A stretch of 64,000 nucleotides of DNA from Pedobacter jejuensis (GCF_003725795.1 NZ_RBEE01000008.1:62001-126000); one strand, 5' to 3'. Positions 19,731 to 29,345 are shown, counted from the first letter of the stretch. Numbers and translations: made by a program. Notes: generated by a model not told the origin, from the sequence alone.

Positions 19731-19937
19731 ATGGAAGTTACATTGGAAATAAAAGACGATAAAGCCATTTCGATATTGGAAACATTGAGAACTATGAAAG
19801 GCATTAAAATTAAAAATTTTTCTAAAACCAAAGATAAGTATCTTAATGATTTAGCCCAGGCTTATAAGGAATCTGAATTAGCCGAGAAAGGAAAATTGAA
19901 GTTAAAAAGTTTTGAAGATTTAATTAATGAAATATGA
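19731..19937 (+). CDS. Antitoxin of a RelE-type TA pair
   Basis: 68 residues: 'MEVTLEIKDDKAISILETLRTMKGIKIKN', then charged helices ending 'LAEKGKLKLKSFEDLINEI', the usual C-terminal toxin-binding tail. It overlaps the toxin start by 11 bp. Assignment is from context and layout; no DNA-binding family can be named securely. TATCTTTA about 20 nt upstream is a possible -7 box. Confidence 0.78.
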   Translation: MEVTLEIKDDKAISILETLRTMKGIKIKNFSKTKDKYLNDLAQAYKESELAEKGKLKLKSFEDLINEI

Positions 19938-20253
19938 AGTTTTAACTTCATCCCTTTTCGATAAAGAATTTAAAAAATTATGTAAAAAACATAAATCTGC
20001 TAAACATGATGTAATCTCCTTTGTTGAGCAACTCAAATTAAATCCTAAACAAGGCATATCTATTGGAGATGATTGTTTCAAAATTAGAATCGCCATTACT
20101 AGCAAAGGGAGAGGTAAATCTTCTGGAGCGAGGTTAATTACCCGAGTAAGGGTTGTTAATAAAACAATCTATTTGCTCTCTATTTATGATAAATCTGATC
20201 GAGATTCCATCTCTGATCACCAACTTCATTCTGTTTTAAAATCTCTAGATTAA
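19927..20253 (+). CDS. RelE/HigB-type toxin
   Basis: 108 residues. The pattern 'SLFDKEFKKLCKKHKSAKHDVISFVEQLKLNPKQGISIGDDCFKIRIAITSKGRGKSSGARLITRVRVVNKTIYLLSIYDKSDRDSIS' fits the RelE superfamily subgroup that carries 'KGKSGGARVI...YLLTIYDKS'. Members are ribosome-dependent mRNA endonucleases. The stop codon directly abuts that of the convergent thioredoxin-like gene. Confidence 0.87.
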   Translation: MKYEVLTSSLFDKEFKKLCKKHKSAKHDVISFVEQLKLNPKQGISIGDDCFKIRIAITSKGRGKSSGARLITRVRVVNKTIYLLSIYDKSDRDSISDHQLHSVLKSLD

Positions 20254-20853
20254 TTAATTTTCCAAGCCCTTCAAAAGCTGATTTAATTCTGCTTGTGTAG
20301 TTTGCGTTTTATCTTTAGCATACCAACCATGAAGTTTTTCTGATAAAATTGTCATTTCGGTAGTTTCTTTACGCCACTCTTTTAAAAGCTCTTGCAAAAC
20401 TTGTGGCCGTGGCGCCCAAGTTGCCAAAACTTTATCGCCAGTTTCATTAAGAATGATTAAAACAGGGATTGCTCTACCACCATTGGTTAAGTGCGCATCG
20501 ATTAAAGGCAAATTTTTATCGCGAAGAACAAATTTTAAATCGATTTTACCTGAAGATGCATTTGCAATTTTGTTAAACACCGGGACTATTTGTGCGGCAT
20601 CACCACACCAACCTTCGGTAATTACTAAAAACTTATAATTTTCTTTAAGTTGATTTACAGTTGATGTTAATTCATCTGTTAAGTTAATCGTCTTATCAAC
20701 ACGACTCATCCTTTGCACATTCATTTTAGTATAATGCAAATCGTAAGTTACATCGCCCGTGGCTTTTCCCTCTAACAAAAGTTTATCTATCAAGGCACGA
20801 TATGTTAAATAATCCATTCCTTGACCGCTGAAAATTTCGCTGTAATTAACCAT
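20254..20853 (-). CDS. Thioredoxin family protein with a single active-site cysteine
   Basis: From the ATG at 20853 the product is 199 residues (MVNYSEIFSGQGMDYL...). A TTG start 13 codons upstream is possible but less natural. The thioredoxin fold is seen at 'NYKFLVITEGWCGDAAQIVPVFNKIANAS' and 'RAIPVLIILNETGDKVLATWAPRP' (cis-Pro loop). The active site reads WCGDA instead of WCxxC, so the second cysteine is missing. That rules out a simple disulfide reductase and suggests a one-cysteine mechanism or a binding role. No signal peptide. Confidence 0.82.
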   Translation of the reverse strand: MVNYSEIFSGQGMDYLTYRALIDKLLLEGKATGDVTYDLHYTKMNVQRMSRVDKTINLTDELTSTVNQLKENYKFLVITEGWCGDAAQIVPVFNKIANASSGKIDLKFVLRDKNLPLIDAHLTNGGRAIPVLIILNETGDKVLATWAPRPQVLQELLKEWRKETTEMTILSEKLHGWYAKDKTQTTQAELNQLLKGLEN

Positions 20854-20974
20854 GATTTTTAAATTATGATGCAAAGGAAAGCAGAAAATCAATCAGATTA
20901 ATCATCCATTTGCAAGAAATATATTATGCAAATTACCTTTAATTTGTGTTTATTGCATTTTATTTTGGTTTCTA

Positions 20975-21033
20975 AACCCGATTGAAATGGAAAGCCCGCG
21001 GCGTAGCAAGGACTTGAAATGTAAAGCGGGGCT
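20975..21033. repeat. Hairpin repeat, copy A
   Basis: Left arm AACCCGATTGAAATGGAAAG followed by CCC (20975-20997); right arm GGACTTGAAATGTAAAGCGG followed by G (21010-21030). The arms pair at both ends but hold a conserved set of mismatches, mostly G opposite A. Copy B is at 42200-42329 and shares both arm sequences and mismatch positions. Intergenic, between rsmA and the thioredoxin-like gene. Confidence 0.6.
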
Positions 21034-21073
21034 GCTGTAACCTAAAAGCTCCGAAACCTGCTTTTCAAAAAAA

Positions 21074-21859
21074 TTAAATTGTAGTTAAAGAACTCACATG
21101 TTTTGTCAAAGCAACAAAATCTTCAACAGTTAACTGCTCGGCTCTCTTTTCAAAGTAAATATGGTCATCCATTTTATCTCTGGGCATGGCTGCAGAAAGT
21201 GCGTTTCGCAAGGTTTTTCTTCTTTGATTAAAACCGGCTTTTACTACACGCCAAAACAATTTCTCGTCGCAATCTAAAGCCTCAACTTCATTTCTGGTTA
21301 AACGAATTATGGCAGAATGAACTTTGGGAGGCGGATTAAAAGTGCCTGGCTTTACCGTAAAAAGGTATTCAATTTTATAATATGCTTGTAGAAACACACT
21401 TAAAATACCATATTCCTTGGTGCCGGCAGGCGAAGCACATCGCTGGGCGACTTCTTTTTGAAACATACCCACCATTTCAACCACCTTATTCCGATTATCT
21501 AAAATTTTAAATAAAATTTGCGAGGAAATATTGTAAGGAAAGTTGCCTATAATGGCAAATTTATCAGGAAAAATATCATCGAAGTTTAACTTAAGAAAAT
21601 CGCCATTGATTAACTTATCGCCAAGCTGCGGATATTTTTCGTTTAAAAAATGAAAAGATTCTGTATCGATATCGATTAGGTAAGTTTGCAAATCTGTGCG
21701 CTGCAACAAAAAATCAGAAAGAATTCCCATACCTGGGCCAACTTCTAAAACCTGGTTGTACTTATCGGTACTTATCAAGCTTTCTACAATGCGTTTGGCA
21801 ATGCCTTTATCGGTTAAAAAATGCTGACCTAAATGTTTCTTTGCTTTTACTAAACTCAT
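21074..21859 (-). CDS. rsmA: 16S rRNA dimethyladenosine transferase RsmA/KsgA
   Basis: 261 residues, standard size. Motifs: 'KKHLGQHFLTDKGIAKRIVE' (N-terminal signature), 'VLEVGPGMGILSDFLL' (SAM-binding motif I), 'LIDID', and 'IIGNFPYNISSQILFKI' (catalytic NFPY motif IV). It dimethylates two adjacent adenosines in the 3' end of 16S rRNA during small-subunit assembly. Divergent from pdxA. Confidence 0.96.
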   Translation of the reverse strand: MSLVKAKKHLGQHFLTDKGIAKRIVESLISTDKYNQVLEVGPGMGILSDFLLQRTDLQTYLIDIDTESFHFLNEKYPQLGDKLINGDFLKLNFDDIFPDKFAIIGNFPYNISSQILFKILDNRNKVVEMVGMFQKEVAQRCASPAGTKEYGILSVFLQAYYKIEYLFTVKPGTFNPPPKVHSAIIRLTRNEVEALDCDEKLFWRVVKAGFNQRRKTLRNALSAAMPRDKMDDHIYFEKRAEQLTVEDFVALTKHVSSLTTI

Positions 21860-21905
21860 ACCTCGAATCCCGATAAATCAGGACTTTTAAAATTAAATTA
21901 AGCTT

Positions 21906-21913
21906 CAAAGATA
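21906..21913 (-). promoter_or_regulatory. -7 promoter box of rsmA
   Basis: Minus-strand TATCTTTG, a full consensus match, 47 nt before the start codon. Confidence 0.45.
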
Positions 21914-22018
21914 GGCTTAATATTTCTTTGCAAATGACTTAGTGTTTTTTTGGTGTTTCATTTTTTTTAAAGTCTTTAAACGAAAATCAGTAATTTGCGC
22001 TAAAATTTTCCGGTAATT

Positions 22019-23098
22019 ATGAGCAATAAACTTAAAATTGGTATTAGTATAGGCGATGTAAATGGCATAGGTTTGGAGGTAATTATTAAAACATTATCTA
22101 ATCCTGCCATTCTAAATTATTGTACACCAATTGTTTATGGCCACACTAAAGTTTCATCTTTTCACAGAAAAGCCAATAACCTTGGCGATTTTAGTTTTAA
22201 CGTAATTAATCATGCCAATCAAGCGCAGCTTAAAAAAGCAAACATGATTAATTGCTGGGAAGAAGATGTTAAAATAGAACTTGGCCAGGTTACTGAAACA
22301 GGCGGAAAATATGCGCTTTTATCTTTAGAAAGAGCAACAGCAGATTTAGTAGCTGGAGATATTGATGCTTTAGTTACGGCTCCAATTAATAAACACAACA
22401 TTCAATCAGAAACATTTTCTTTTCCGGGTCATACCGAATATTTGCAAGAAAAAAGCGGAAGTAAAGATGTATTGATGTTTTTAATCAGCGAAAACTTGCG
22501 TGTTGGTGTCGTTACCGGACATATTCCCGTTTCATTTGTTCCCTCATCAATTAGCAAAGAAAAAATAGTTAACAAAATCAGACTGATTAACGAGAGTTTA
22601 AAAAAGGATTTCTGGATTGAGAAACCAAAAATAGCAGTTTTAGGCTTAAATCCACATGCTAGCGACAATGGTTTGTTGGGTACCGAAGAAGCAGAAATTA
22701 TTGCTCCTGCTATCCAAGAAGCTTACGATAGAGGTATTGTTTGTTTCGGTCCTTATCCCGCAGATGGTTTTTTTGGTAACGGCAGTTATAAAAAATTTGA
22801 TGCTGTATTGGCCATGTACCACGACCAGGGTTTAATTCCTTTCAAAACGTTGGCTTTCCACAATGGCGTAAATTATACAGCTGGCTTAAATTTCGTACGC
22901 ACCTCTCCCGACCACGGAACAGGTTACGATATTGCGGGGAAAAATTTAGCCGATTCTACCTCATTTACCGAAGCTTTATTTTCAGCTATCCACATTGTTA
23001 AAAATCGCAGAGAACAAGAAGAATTGCTAAGCAACCAATTACGCGGCGGTGGTAAAGTGGTAGAAACACAATTCGACATTAAGGATGATGCTTCATAA
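22019..23098 (+). CDS. pdxA: 4-hydroxythreonine-4-phosphate dehydrogenase PdxA
   Basis: 359 residues. Signatures: 'IGISIGDVNGIGLEVIIKTL', 'ALVTAPINKHNI', 'FPGHTEYL' (metal-binding His), 'LGLNPHASDNGLLGTEE', 'MYHDQGLIPFKTLAF' and 'TSPDHGTGYDIAGK'. The enzyme oxidises 4-phosphohydroxy-L-threonine in the DXP-dependent vitamin B6 pathway and is a Zn/Mg dimer. The common GDPNG motif reads GDVNG here. Monocistronic; a palindromic repeat lies downstream. Confidence 0.95.
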   Translation: MSNKLKIGISIGDVNGIGLEVIIKTLSNPAILNYCTPIVYGHTKVSSFHRKANNLGDFSFNVINHANQAQLKKANMINCWEEDVKIELGQVTETGGKYALLSLERATADLVAGDIDALVTAPINKHNIQSETFSFPGHTEYLQEKSGSKDVLMFLISENLRVGVVTGHIPVSFVPSSISKEKIVNKIRLINESLKKDFWIEKPKIAVLGLNPHASDNGLLGTEEAEIIAPAIQEAYDRGIVCFGPYPADGFFGNGSYKKFDAVLAMYHDQGLIPFKTLAFHNGVNYTAGLNFVRTSPDHGTGYDIAGKNLADSTSFTEALFSAIHIVKNRREQEELLSNQLRGGGKVVETQFDIKDDAS

Positions 23099-23243
23099 GG
23101 CTGAAGGCATGAAGGTTTGAGGTAAAACATAAAACTAATTAGTATTCTTAAGATACGTTTTGTAAAGCAAGGTTCGGTTTTTATCGGTTCCTGTAGTCCT
23201 GCTTTCTCAACCCCTCTAACAGGCGAGCGTTCGAATCTTTTTC

Positions 23244-23276
23244 AAACCAATAAGGTTTTAAAAACCTTATTGGTTT
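23244..23276. repeat. Near-perfect 33-bp palindrome with GGTTTT/AAAACC core
   Basis: AAACCAATAAGGTTTT (23244-23259), one A, then AAAACCTTATTGGTTT (23261-23276). Same architecture as the palindromes at 42089-42110 and 44862-44893. It lies 146 bp after pdxA in a 298-bp spacer that otherwise holds nothing I recognise. Confidence 0.8.
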
Positions 23277-23396
23277 TATCAGAAGTATTTCACTTCTAAG
23301 TTTATTTTTGTTAAAGTTTTGCATTAAACTTAATTTCAAAATAAAATGATTTCAGTAGTATTGAAGTATTGAAAATAATAAGAAATTTATAAAGAC

Positions 23397-24233
23397 ATGT
23401 CACTATCGCCAATTATAAAGCCAGAAGAGTTAACCTGGCTAAATCAGGATGAAGAAATTGTTATTGTAGATGCCAGTGCCGGTTCGAAAGCAAGATATGA
23501 TGCACAACATTTAGTCGGAGCATTATTTGCAGATGTGAACGAAGACCTAGCCAATATTGGAGACTTTGCAATAGGCGGGCGACACCCATTGCCAACTTTC
23601 GAACAATTTTCAAACGTTTTACAGAAGCTTGGCATTACGAAAGATTCTCGCGTAATTGTATATGATGATAAAAGCGGTAGTAATGCTGCTGCAAGGTTAT
23701 GGTGGATGTTAAAATCAATCGGCCACAAAAAAGTTCAGGTAATTGATGGTGGATTTCAGGCAGCAATTAAATCAGGCTTCCCAACATCAAACAAAGTTGA
23801 AATACCACGAACTGTTGAAAAATACGAGGTAAGTTCTTGGAATTTACCGCTATCAGACATTAACGAAGTTGAAAAAGTAGCTAAAACAGATGAATATATT
23901 GTTGTTGATGTTCGTGATGCCAACCGTTTTGCTGGCTTAACCGAACCTATAGATTTAATTGCCGGCCATATTCCTGGCGCAACGAATATTCCATTTACCG
24001 AAAACCTTGATGCTGATGGCTTATTTTTATCACCAGAAGTATTAAAAGATAAATATTTTAAAGCCTTAAATGATGTACATGCCGAAAATGTGATTGTACA
24101 TTGCGGCTCAGGCATTACCGCTTGTCACACGCTTTTAGCTATGGATTATGCTGGTCTGGACATTCCAAAACTTTACGTTGGCTCATGGAGCGAATGGAGT
24201 AGAAATGATAAGGAGATGATTCTAAAAGAGTAA
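23397..24233 (+). CDS. Two-domain rhodanese (3-mercaptopyruvate/thiosulfate sulfurtransferase)
   Basis: 278 residues with two rhodanese domains. The N-terminal, inactive domain (about 1-135) has 'VIVDASAGSKARYDAQHLVGALFADVNEDL'. The C-terminal catalytic domain has 'YIVVDVRDANRFAGL' and the active loop 'VIVHCGSGITACHTLLAMDYAGL', with Cys in CGSGxTA, the form typical of mercaptopyruvate sulfurtransferases. It moves sulfane sulfur from 3-mercaptopyruvate to thiols or cyanide. Cytoplasmic; no signal peptide. Confidence 0.92.
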   Translation: MSLSPIIKPEELTWLNQDEEIVIVDASAGSKARYDAQHLVGALFADVNEDLANIGDFAIGGRHPLPTFEQFSNVLQKLGITKDSRVIVYDDKSGSNAAARLWWMLKSIGHKKVQVIDGGFQAAIKSGFPTSNKVEIPRTVEKYEVSSWNLPLSDINEVEKVAKTDEYIVVDVRDANRFAGLTEPIDLIAGHIPGATNIPFTENLDADGLFLSPEVLKDKYFKALNDVHAENVIVHCGSGITACHTLLAMDYAGLDIPKLYVGSWSEWSRNDKEMILKE

Positions 24234-24315
24234 ATCTGTGTGGTTATTAAAACTCAGCAGATTTTTAACAGCCAACAATTTATAAAAAACATTTTTTATC
24301 TAATTTATTTATCCC

Positions 24316-24323
24316 TACATTTG
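24316..24323 (+). promoter_or_regulatory. -7 promoter box of the yceD-rpmF-plsX-fabH operon
   Basis: TACATTTG, a full TAnnTTTG match, 23 nt before the yceD start codon. Confidence 0.5.
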
Positions 24324-24345
24324 CAGGCTAAAATTTTATAGTACT

Positions 24346-24876
24346 TTGAACCCGCTAAAACAATTTTCAGTACCGTTTACCGGATTAAAATTGGGAATCC
24401 ATCAGTTTGAATATGAGCTTGATGACACCTTTTTTAATGCTTTCGAGTACTCATTAATTAAAAGCGGTAATTTAAAAGTTGACCTGGAACTTGATAAACA
24501 AGAAACCATGTTGCTGTTGAGATTTAAAGTTATTGGCACCGTAAATTTAGATTGCGACAAATGCTTATCTGAATTTCCTCTACCAATAAATTTGTACGAA
24601 AGACAGATTGTAAAATTTGCAGGTGATGATTTAGAAAGCGATGATGATGAAATTATTTCGCTGAGCAGAAAAGAAACCGCAATTGATATTTCAGGTCCGC
24701 TATACGAAATGATTAACGTAGCAGTACCATATATTAAAAACTGTGAGCAAGCAGATAAAGATTGCGACCAGGAAATGATTGAGCGATTGGAGCAACTATC
24801 CATCGATAAGCAAGCAGAAGAAAATAAACAAAATAGCGACCCACGTTGGGAAGCACTTAATAAGTTAAAAAAATAA
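24346..24876 (+). CDS. yceD: YceD family (DUF177) protein
   Basis: 176 residues read from a TTG start (MNPLKQFSVPFTGLKLGIHQFEYELDD). That start gives the full N-terminal strand of the family; the next ATG would remove about 50 residues. 'GTVNLDCDKCLSEFPLPI' is the conserved CxxC segment of DUF177, and 'KNCEQADKDCDQ' adds two more cysteines. YceD proteins are encoded before rpmF in most bacteria and are linked to 23S rRNA or L32 homeostasis. rpmF starts 15 bp downstream. Confidence 0.88.
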   Translation: MNPLKQFSVPFTGLKLGIHQFEYELDDTFFNAFEYSLIKSGNLKVDLELDKQETMLLLRFKVIGTVNLDCDKCLSEFPLPINLYERQIVKFAGDDLESDDDEIISLSRKETAIDISGPLYEMINVAVPYIKNCEQADKDCDQEMIERLEQLSIDKQAEENKQNSDPRWEALNKLKK

Positions 24877-24891
24877 TTAGATTATACACCA

Positions 24892-25083
24892 ATGGCACAT
24901 CCAAAACGGAAAATCTCGAAACAGAGAAAAAATAAAAGAAGAACGCACTATAAAGCAGTAACTCCTTCTTTAGCAACATGCTCAGCAACAGGTGCTATCC
25001 ACGTACCTCACCGTGCTTACAACGTTGATGGTAACCTATACTATAACGGTAAATTGGTTATCGAAAATACTCAAATCGGGTAA
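24892..25083 (+). CDS. rpmF: 50S ribosomal protein L32
   Basis: 63 residues. 'MAHPKRKISKQRKNKRRTHYKA' is the standard L32 N-terminus, and 'HVPHRAYNVDGNLYYNGKLVI' the C-terminal hairpin. It lacks the zinc-binding four-cysteine motif (only one Cys), so this is the zinc-free type. Classical yceD-rpmF-plsX-fabH order. Confidence 0.97.
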   Translation: MAHPKRKISKQRKNKRRTHYKAVTPSLATCSATGAIHVPHRAYNVDGNLYYNGKLVIENTQIG

Positions 25084-25184
25084 TTTTCTTAAAAAATTGT
25101 TTGTGTTTTCAGCGGCTTTAGTCATACCTTAGTCAACTGAAAATTTTAGGATTAACCTAAAACTAACACAGACAGATTTTTTCT

Positions 25185-26123
25185 ATGAAAATAGGCCTCG
25201 ACATAATGGGCGGAGACTATGCTCCTAAAGCAATTGTTTTAGGAGCAATAGCAGCTCATCAATCGCTAAACGCTGGTGAACATTTAGTTCTTATCGGCGA
25301 TACCGAACTGATTAAACCAATTCTTGCTGAAGAGGGTTTTAATCCGGATCATTTTGAATACGTTCATACTGATGAAGTAATTGGTATGGGCGAACATCCC
25401 ACAAAAGCAATTGTTCAGAAACCAAATTCGAGCATTGCTGTTGGTTTTAACTTATTAAAAGAAGGAAAAATCGATTCTTTTGCCAGTGCAGGTAATTCTG
25501 GAGCAATGCTGGTAGGCGCAGTTTTCAGCGTTAAAACCATTCCAGGCATTATACGCCCATGTTTATGTACCATACTTCCGAAAATTAAAGGCGGCACAGG
25601 CTTATTGCTTGATGTTGGTGCAAATGCAGATTGTAAACCTGATATTTTACTACAATTTGGTGTTTTAGGAAGTTTATATGCAGAAAACTTGTGGCAAATA
25701 AATTCGCCAAAAGTAGCTTTATTAAACATAGGCGAGGAAGATGAAAAGGGCAATATGCTAAGTATGGCTACTTTTCCTTTAATGAAAGAAACCAATCTAT
25801 TCAATTTTGTAGGTAACGTAGAAGGCAGAGATTTATTTAATGAGAAGGCTGATGTTATTGTATGCGATGGTTTTACAGGAAACGTAGTACTTAAATTAGC
25901 AGAATCATTTTATGTATTAACTGTTAAGAAAGGGATGAAAGATGAATTTTTTGATCGTTTTAACTACGAGCAATATGGCGGAAGTCCGGTTTTAGGTGTT
26001 AATGCTCCGGTAGTTATCGGACATGGAATTTCAAGTCCACGTGCCGTGAAAAATATGGTTCTTCAATCCAGAGAAATGATTACCACCGGATTGGTAGAAA
26101 AAATTAGAATGGCATTTAAATAA
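25185..26123 (+). CDS. plsX: Phosphate acyltransferase PlsX
   Basis: 312 residues. 'MKIGLDIMGGDYAPKAIVLGAI', 'SAGNSGAMLVGAVF', 'LLDVGANADCKP' and 'VCDGFTGNVVLKLAES' are PlsX signatures. It converts acyl-ACP to acyl-phosphate, the first committed step toward phosphatidic acid. fabH follows after 9 bp. Confidence 0.96.
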   Translation: MKIGLDIMGGDYAPKAIVLGAIAAHQSLNAGEHLVLIGDTELIKPILAEEGFNPDHFEYVHTDEVIGMGEHPTKAIVQKPNSSIAVGFNLLKEGKIDSFASAGNSGAMLVGAVFSVKTIPGIIRPCLCTILPKIKGGTGLLLDVGANADCKPDILLQFGVLGSLYAENLWQINSPKVALLNIGEEDEKGNMLSMATFPLMKETNLFNFVGNVEGRDLFNEKADVIVCDGFTGNVVLKLAESFYVLTVKKGMKDEFFDRFNYEQYGGSPVLGVNAPVVIGHGISSPRAVKNMVLQSREMITTGLVEKIRMAFK

Positions 26124-26132
26124 TTTATTAAA

Positions 26133-27128
26133 ATGAGTAAAATTCACGCTGCTATTACCGCAGTAAATGGTTACGTCCCCGACTATGTGCTTACAAACGC
26201 AGAGTTAGAAACCATGGTTGAAACTTCGGATGAATGGATAACCAGCAGAACGGGTATTAAAGAACGTAGAATTTTAAAAGGAGAAGGATTAGGCACTTCA
26301 GATATGGCAGTTCATGCTGTTAATGGCTTGCTAAAAAAAAGAGGTATTGATGCCAAAGAAATTGAATTAATTATTTTCTGCACTACAACTCCTGATTTTA
26401 CTTTTCCAGCAACAGCAAATGTTTTAGCTGATAAAATTGGTGCAATAAATGCCTGGGGTTACGATTTACAGGCAGCATGTTCTGGCTTTATTTTCGGCTT
26501 ATCAACAGGAGCATCATTCATAGAATCTGGCAGGCATAAAAAGGTATTGGTTGTTGGTGGCGATAAAATGTCATCTATCATAAACTATGAAGACCGTACA
26601 ACTTGTATCATTTTTGGAGATGGTTGTGGCTGTGCTTTACTAGAACCAAATGAAGAAGGATTAGGTGTTTTAGATTCAATTTTAAGAACAGATGGTTCTG
26701 GAAGAGATTACTTAGGCATGAAGGCAGGTGGATCAGTTATCCCAGCTACACACGAAAGTATTGATGCAAGATTGCATTATGCTCATCAGGAAGGACCAGT
26801 TGTATTTAAATTTGCGGTTACCAATATGGCAGATGTTGCTGCAGAAATTATGGAACGCAATAGCTTATCAGCCGATGACGTTGCATGGTTAGTGCCTCAC
26901 CAAGCCAACAAAAGAATTATTGATGCCACTGCAAACCGTATGGGTGTAAGCACCGATAAAGTAATGATAAATATAGAACGCTACGGAAACACGACCAATG
27001 GCACTATTCCTTTATGTTTATGGGAATGGGAAAGCAAATTAAGAAAAGGCGATAATATCATCTTAGCTGCTTTTGGCGGTGGCTTTACCTGGGGTTCTAT
27101 CTACCTTAAATGGGCTTACAATAGTTAG
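26133..27128 (+). CDS. fabH: 3-oxoacyl-ACP synthase III
   Basis: 331 residues with the full triad: Cys in LQAACSGF, His in VPHQANKRI, Asn in YGNTTNGT. It starts fatty-acid synthesis by condensing an acyl-CoA primer with malonyl-ACP; in Bacteroidota branched primers are common. Its place directly behind plsX marks it as the housekeeping copy, in contrast to the solitary paralogue at 18184-19230. Confidence 0.95.
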   Translation: MSKIHAAITAVNGYVPDYVLTNAELETMVETSDEWITSRTGIKERRILKGEGLGTSDMAVHAVNGLLKKRGIDAKEIELIIFCTTTPDFTFPATANVLADKIGAINAWGYDLQAACSGFIFGLSTGASFIESGRHKKVLVVGGDKMSSIINYEDRTTCIIFGDGCGCALLEPNEEGLGVLDSILRTDGSGRDYLGMKAGGSVIPATHESIDARLHYAHQEGPVVFKFAVTNMADVAAEIMERNSLSADDVAWLVPHQANKRIIDATANRMGVSTDKVMINIERYGNTTNGTIPLCLWEWESKLRKGDNIILAAFGGGFTWGSIYLKWAYNS

Positions 27129-27287
27129 TTGGTTGTTTGGTTTAGTTCTTTTGTGTTTGTAAGTTAAATATCGAACATAGTTGACTAAACAACGAAACAT
27201 CCAAAAACTAAACAATTAAAAATAAAACAAAAAAAGTATAACTTAGTTAATTCATTAACACTATTTTTTACATAACAAGCTTAAAAA

Positions 27288-27761
27288 ATGGATATCAAAC
27301 AAATACAGGAACTTATTAAATTTGTTTCTCGTTCGGGTGTAAACGAAGTTGCCATAGAGCAAGAAAACTTTAAGATTACGATTAAAACCAACCAAGCACC
27401 AACAGTTGTGCATGCTACCGTACCACAAGCTCCGCTTTTACAGGCAGCTGCACCGGTTGCTACTGCTCCTACTGTTCCTGCTGCTACTCCAGTTGCACCT
27501 GCTGCAGAAGATACATCAAATTACATTACAGTAAAATCACCAATGATTGGTACTTTTTACCGTTCTGCAAGTCCTGATAAACCAATGTTTGTTAATGTTG
27601 GCGATGAAATTGGTACTGGCAAAGTAATCTGTATTATTGAAGCAATGAAACTTTTTAACGAAATTGAAAGTGAAGTTTCTGGCCGTATTGTTAAAATATT
27701 GGTAGATAATGCATCTCCGGTTGAATATGACCAACCGCTATTTTTAGTAGAACCTATTTAG
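27288..27761 (+). CDS. accB: Acetyl-CoA carboxylase biotin carboxyl carrier protein
   Basis: 157 residues. The N-terminal helical segment is 'MDIKQIQELIKFVSRSGVNEVAIEQENFKITIKT'. A flexible Ala/Pro/Thr linker follows (about 45-80). The C-terminal biotinyl domain has the biotin site 'IIEAMKLFNEIESEVSGRI' (Lys of EAMK). It carries carboxybiotin between AccC and the carboxyltransferase. accC follows 173 bp downstream. Confidence 0.96.
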   Translation: MDIKQIQELIKFVSRSGVNEVAIEQENFKITIKTNQAPTVVHATVPQAPLLQAAAPVATAPTVPAATPVAPAAEDTSNYITVKSPMIGTFYRSASPDKPMFVNVGDEIGTGKVICIIEAMKLFNEIESEVSGRIVKILVDNASPVEYDQPLFLVEPI

Positions 27762-27934
27762 TAAATTGTCTATTTTACGCCTCGATTTTGTATTTGCACA
27801 AATCGAATAAAATATAAAATGGTTCGTAGAGACACGATTCATGGCATTTAATTTAGAATTTGATTATGTATATTATTTTTCACTGAATAAATCAGTGTAA
27901 TCGAATAATCAGTGTAATCAACAATTAAAAAACT

Positions 27935-29275
27935 ATGTTTAAAAAAATACTAATTGCCAACAGGGGCGAAATCGCTTTGCGTATCATCCGTACCTGTAAG
28001 GAAATGGGCATTAAAACGGTTGCTGTTTATTCTACAGCAGATAGAGAAAGTTTGCATGTACGTTTTGCAGATGAAGCAGTTTGTATCGGCCCACCACCAA
28101 GTAAAGATTCTTATTTAAATATCCCGAATATTATTTCTGCTGCAGAACTAACCAATGCAGATGCAATTCATCCTGGTTACGGATTTTTATCTGAGAATGC
28201 TAAATTTTCAAATATTTGCCGCGAATACAACATCAAATTTATTGGCGCTACACCAGAGCAAATAAATGGCATGGGCGACAAAGCATCTGCTAAAGAAACG
28301 ATGAAAATTGCAGGTGTTCCTACCATTCCAGGTTCTGAAGGATTATTGACAAGTGTAAAAGAAGGTATTTCGATTGCTAATGAAATGGGCTATCCGGTTA
28401 TACTTAAAGCAACTGCCGGTGGTGGTGGCCGTGGTATGCGTGTGGTTTGGAAAGATGAAGATTTCGAAAATGCCTGGGATAGTGCTCGCCAGGAATCAGG
28501 TGCGGCATTTGGTAACGATGGATTGTATTTAGAGAAATATATCGAAGACCCACGCCATATAGAAATTCAGGTTATTGGCGATCAATATGGAAAAGCTTGC
28601 CATTTATCAGAACGCGACTGCTCTATTCAACGTCGTCACCAAAAATTAGTTGAAGAATCGCCATCGCCTTTCATGACGGATGAACTTCGTGTAAGAATGG
28701 GTGAAGCTGCAATTAAAGGTGCAACTGCTGTAAATTACGAAGGTGCGGGAACAATAGAATTCTTAGTAGATAAGCACCGTAACTTCTATTTTATGGAAAT
28801 GAATACCCGAATTCAGGTAGAACATCCGGTTACAGAAGAAGTTATTAATTTCGACTTAATTAAAGAACAGATTAAAGTTGCGGCCGGAATTCCAATTTCA
28901 GGTAAAAACTATTTTCCAAATATGCATGCGATTGAATGTCGCATAAATGCAGAAGACCCTGCGAATAATTTCCGCCCTTCACCGGGCAAGATTACCAACT
29001 TTCACTCACCAGGCGGACATGGAGTTCGCGTAGATACACATGTGTACGCTGGTTATCAAATTCCATCCAACTACGATTCGATGATTGCAAAGTTAATTTG
29101 CGTTGCACAAACACGTGAAGAAGCGATTTGTACAATGGAACGAGCATTAGGAGAATTTGTAATTGAAGGGGTAAAAACAACAATTCCATTTCACTTGCAG
29201 TTGATGAAAGATCCAAATTTTAGAGCTGGAAATTTCACAACAAAATTTATGGAAACATTTGAATTCTCAGAATAA
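27935..29275 (+). CDS. accC: Acetyl-CoA carboxylase biotin carboxylase subunit
   Basis: 446 residues, the standalone-subunit size. '[26 protein letters not shown]', the ATP-grasp glycine loop '[13 protein letters not shown]', '[17 protein letters not shown]' and 'ECRINAEDP' are the diagnostic motifs. It carboxylates the biotin on AccB using bicarbonate and ATP. A strong hairpin terminator follows 30 bp after the stop. Confidence 0.97.
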   Translation: MFKKILIANRGEIALRIIRTCKEMGIKTVAVYSTADRESLHVRFADEAVCIGPPPSKDSYLNIPNIISAAELTNADAIHPGYGFLSENAKFSNICREYNIKFIGATPEQINGMGDKASAKETMKIAGVPTIPGSEGLLTSVKEGISIANEMGYPVILKATAGGGGRGMRVVWKDEDFENAWDSARQESGAAFGNDGLYLEKYIEDPRHIEIQVIGDQYGKACHLSERDCSIQRRHQKLVEESPSPFMTDELRVRMGEAAIKGATAVNYEGAGTIEFLVDKHRNFYFMEMNTRIQVEHPVTEEVINFDLIKEQIKVAAGIPISGKNYFPNMHAIECRINAEDPANNFRPSPGKITNFHSPGGHGVRVDTHVYAGYQIPSNYDSMIAKLICVAQTREEAICTMERALGEFVIEGVKTTIPFHLQLMKDPNFRAGNFTTKFMETFEFSE

Positions 29276-29304
29276 CCTAAACTATTTCTATATTTAGCAC
29301 GTAC

Positions 29305-29340
29305 ATACCATTCTATTCATTTAGAATGGTATTTTTGTTT
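29305..29340 (+). terminator. accC terminator overlapping the tatC -7 box
   Basis: ATACCATTCTA (29305-29315) pairs perfectly with TAGAATGGTAT (29322-29332) and is followed by TTTTTGTTTT. The end of the stem and the T-run also spell TATTTTTG (29330-29337), a full -7 consensus 9 nt before the tatC ATG. Confidence 0.8.
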
Positions 29341-29345
29341 TCAAC

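Noticed and set aside
23160..23245. tRNA-like stretch with a 'GTTCGAATC' T-loop word
   Set aside because: The flanking bases do not form a T-stem and there is no acceptor stem, anticodon arm or D-arm.
25100..25145. TTTTCAG...CTGAAAA inverted repeat between rpmF and plsX
   Set aside because: Only a 7-bp stem with a long loop and no T-run; too weak to call a terminator or attenuator.
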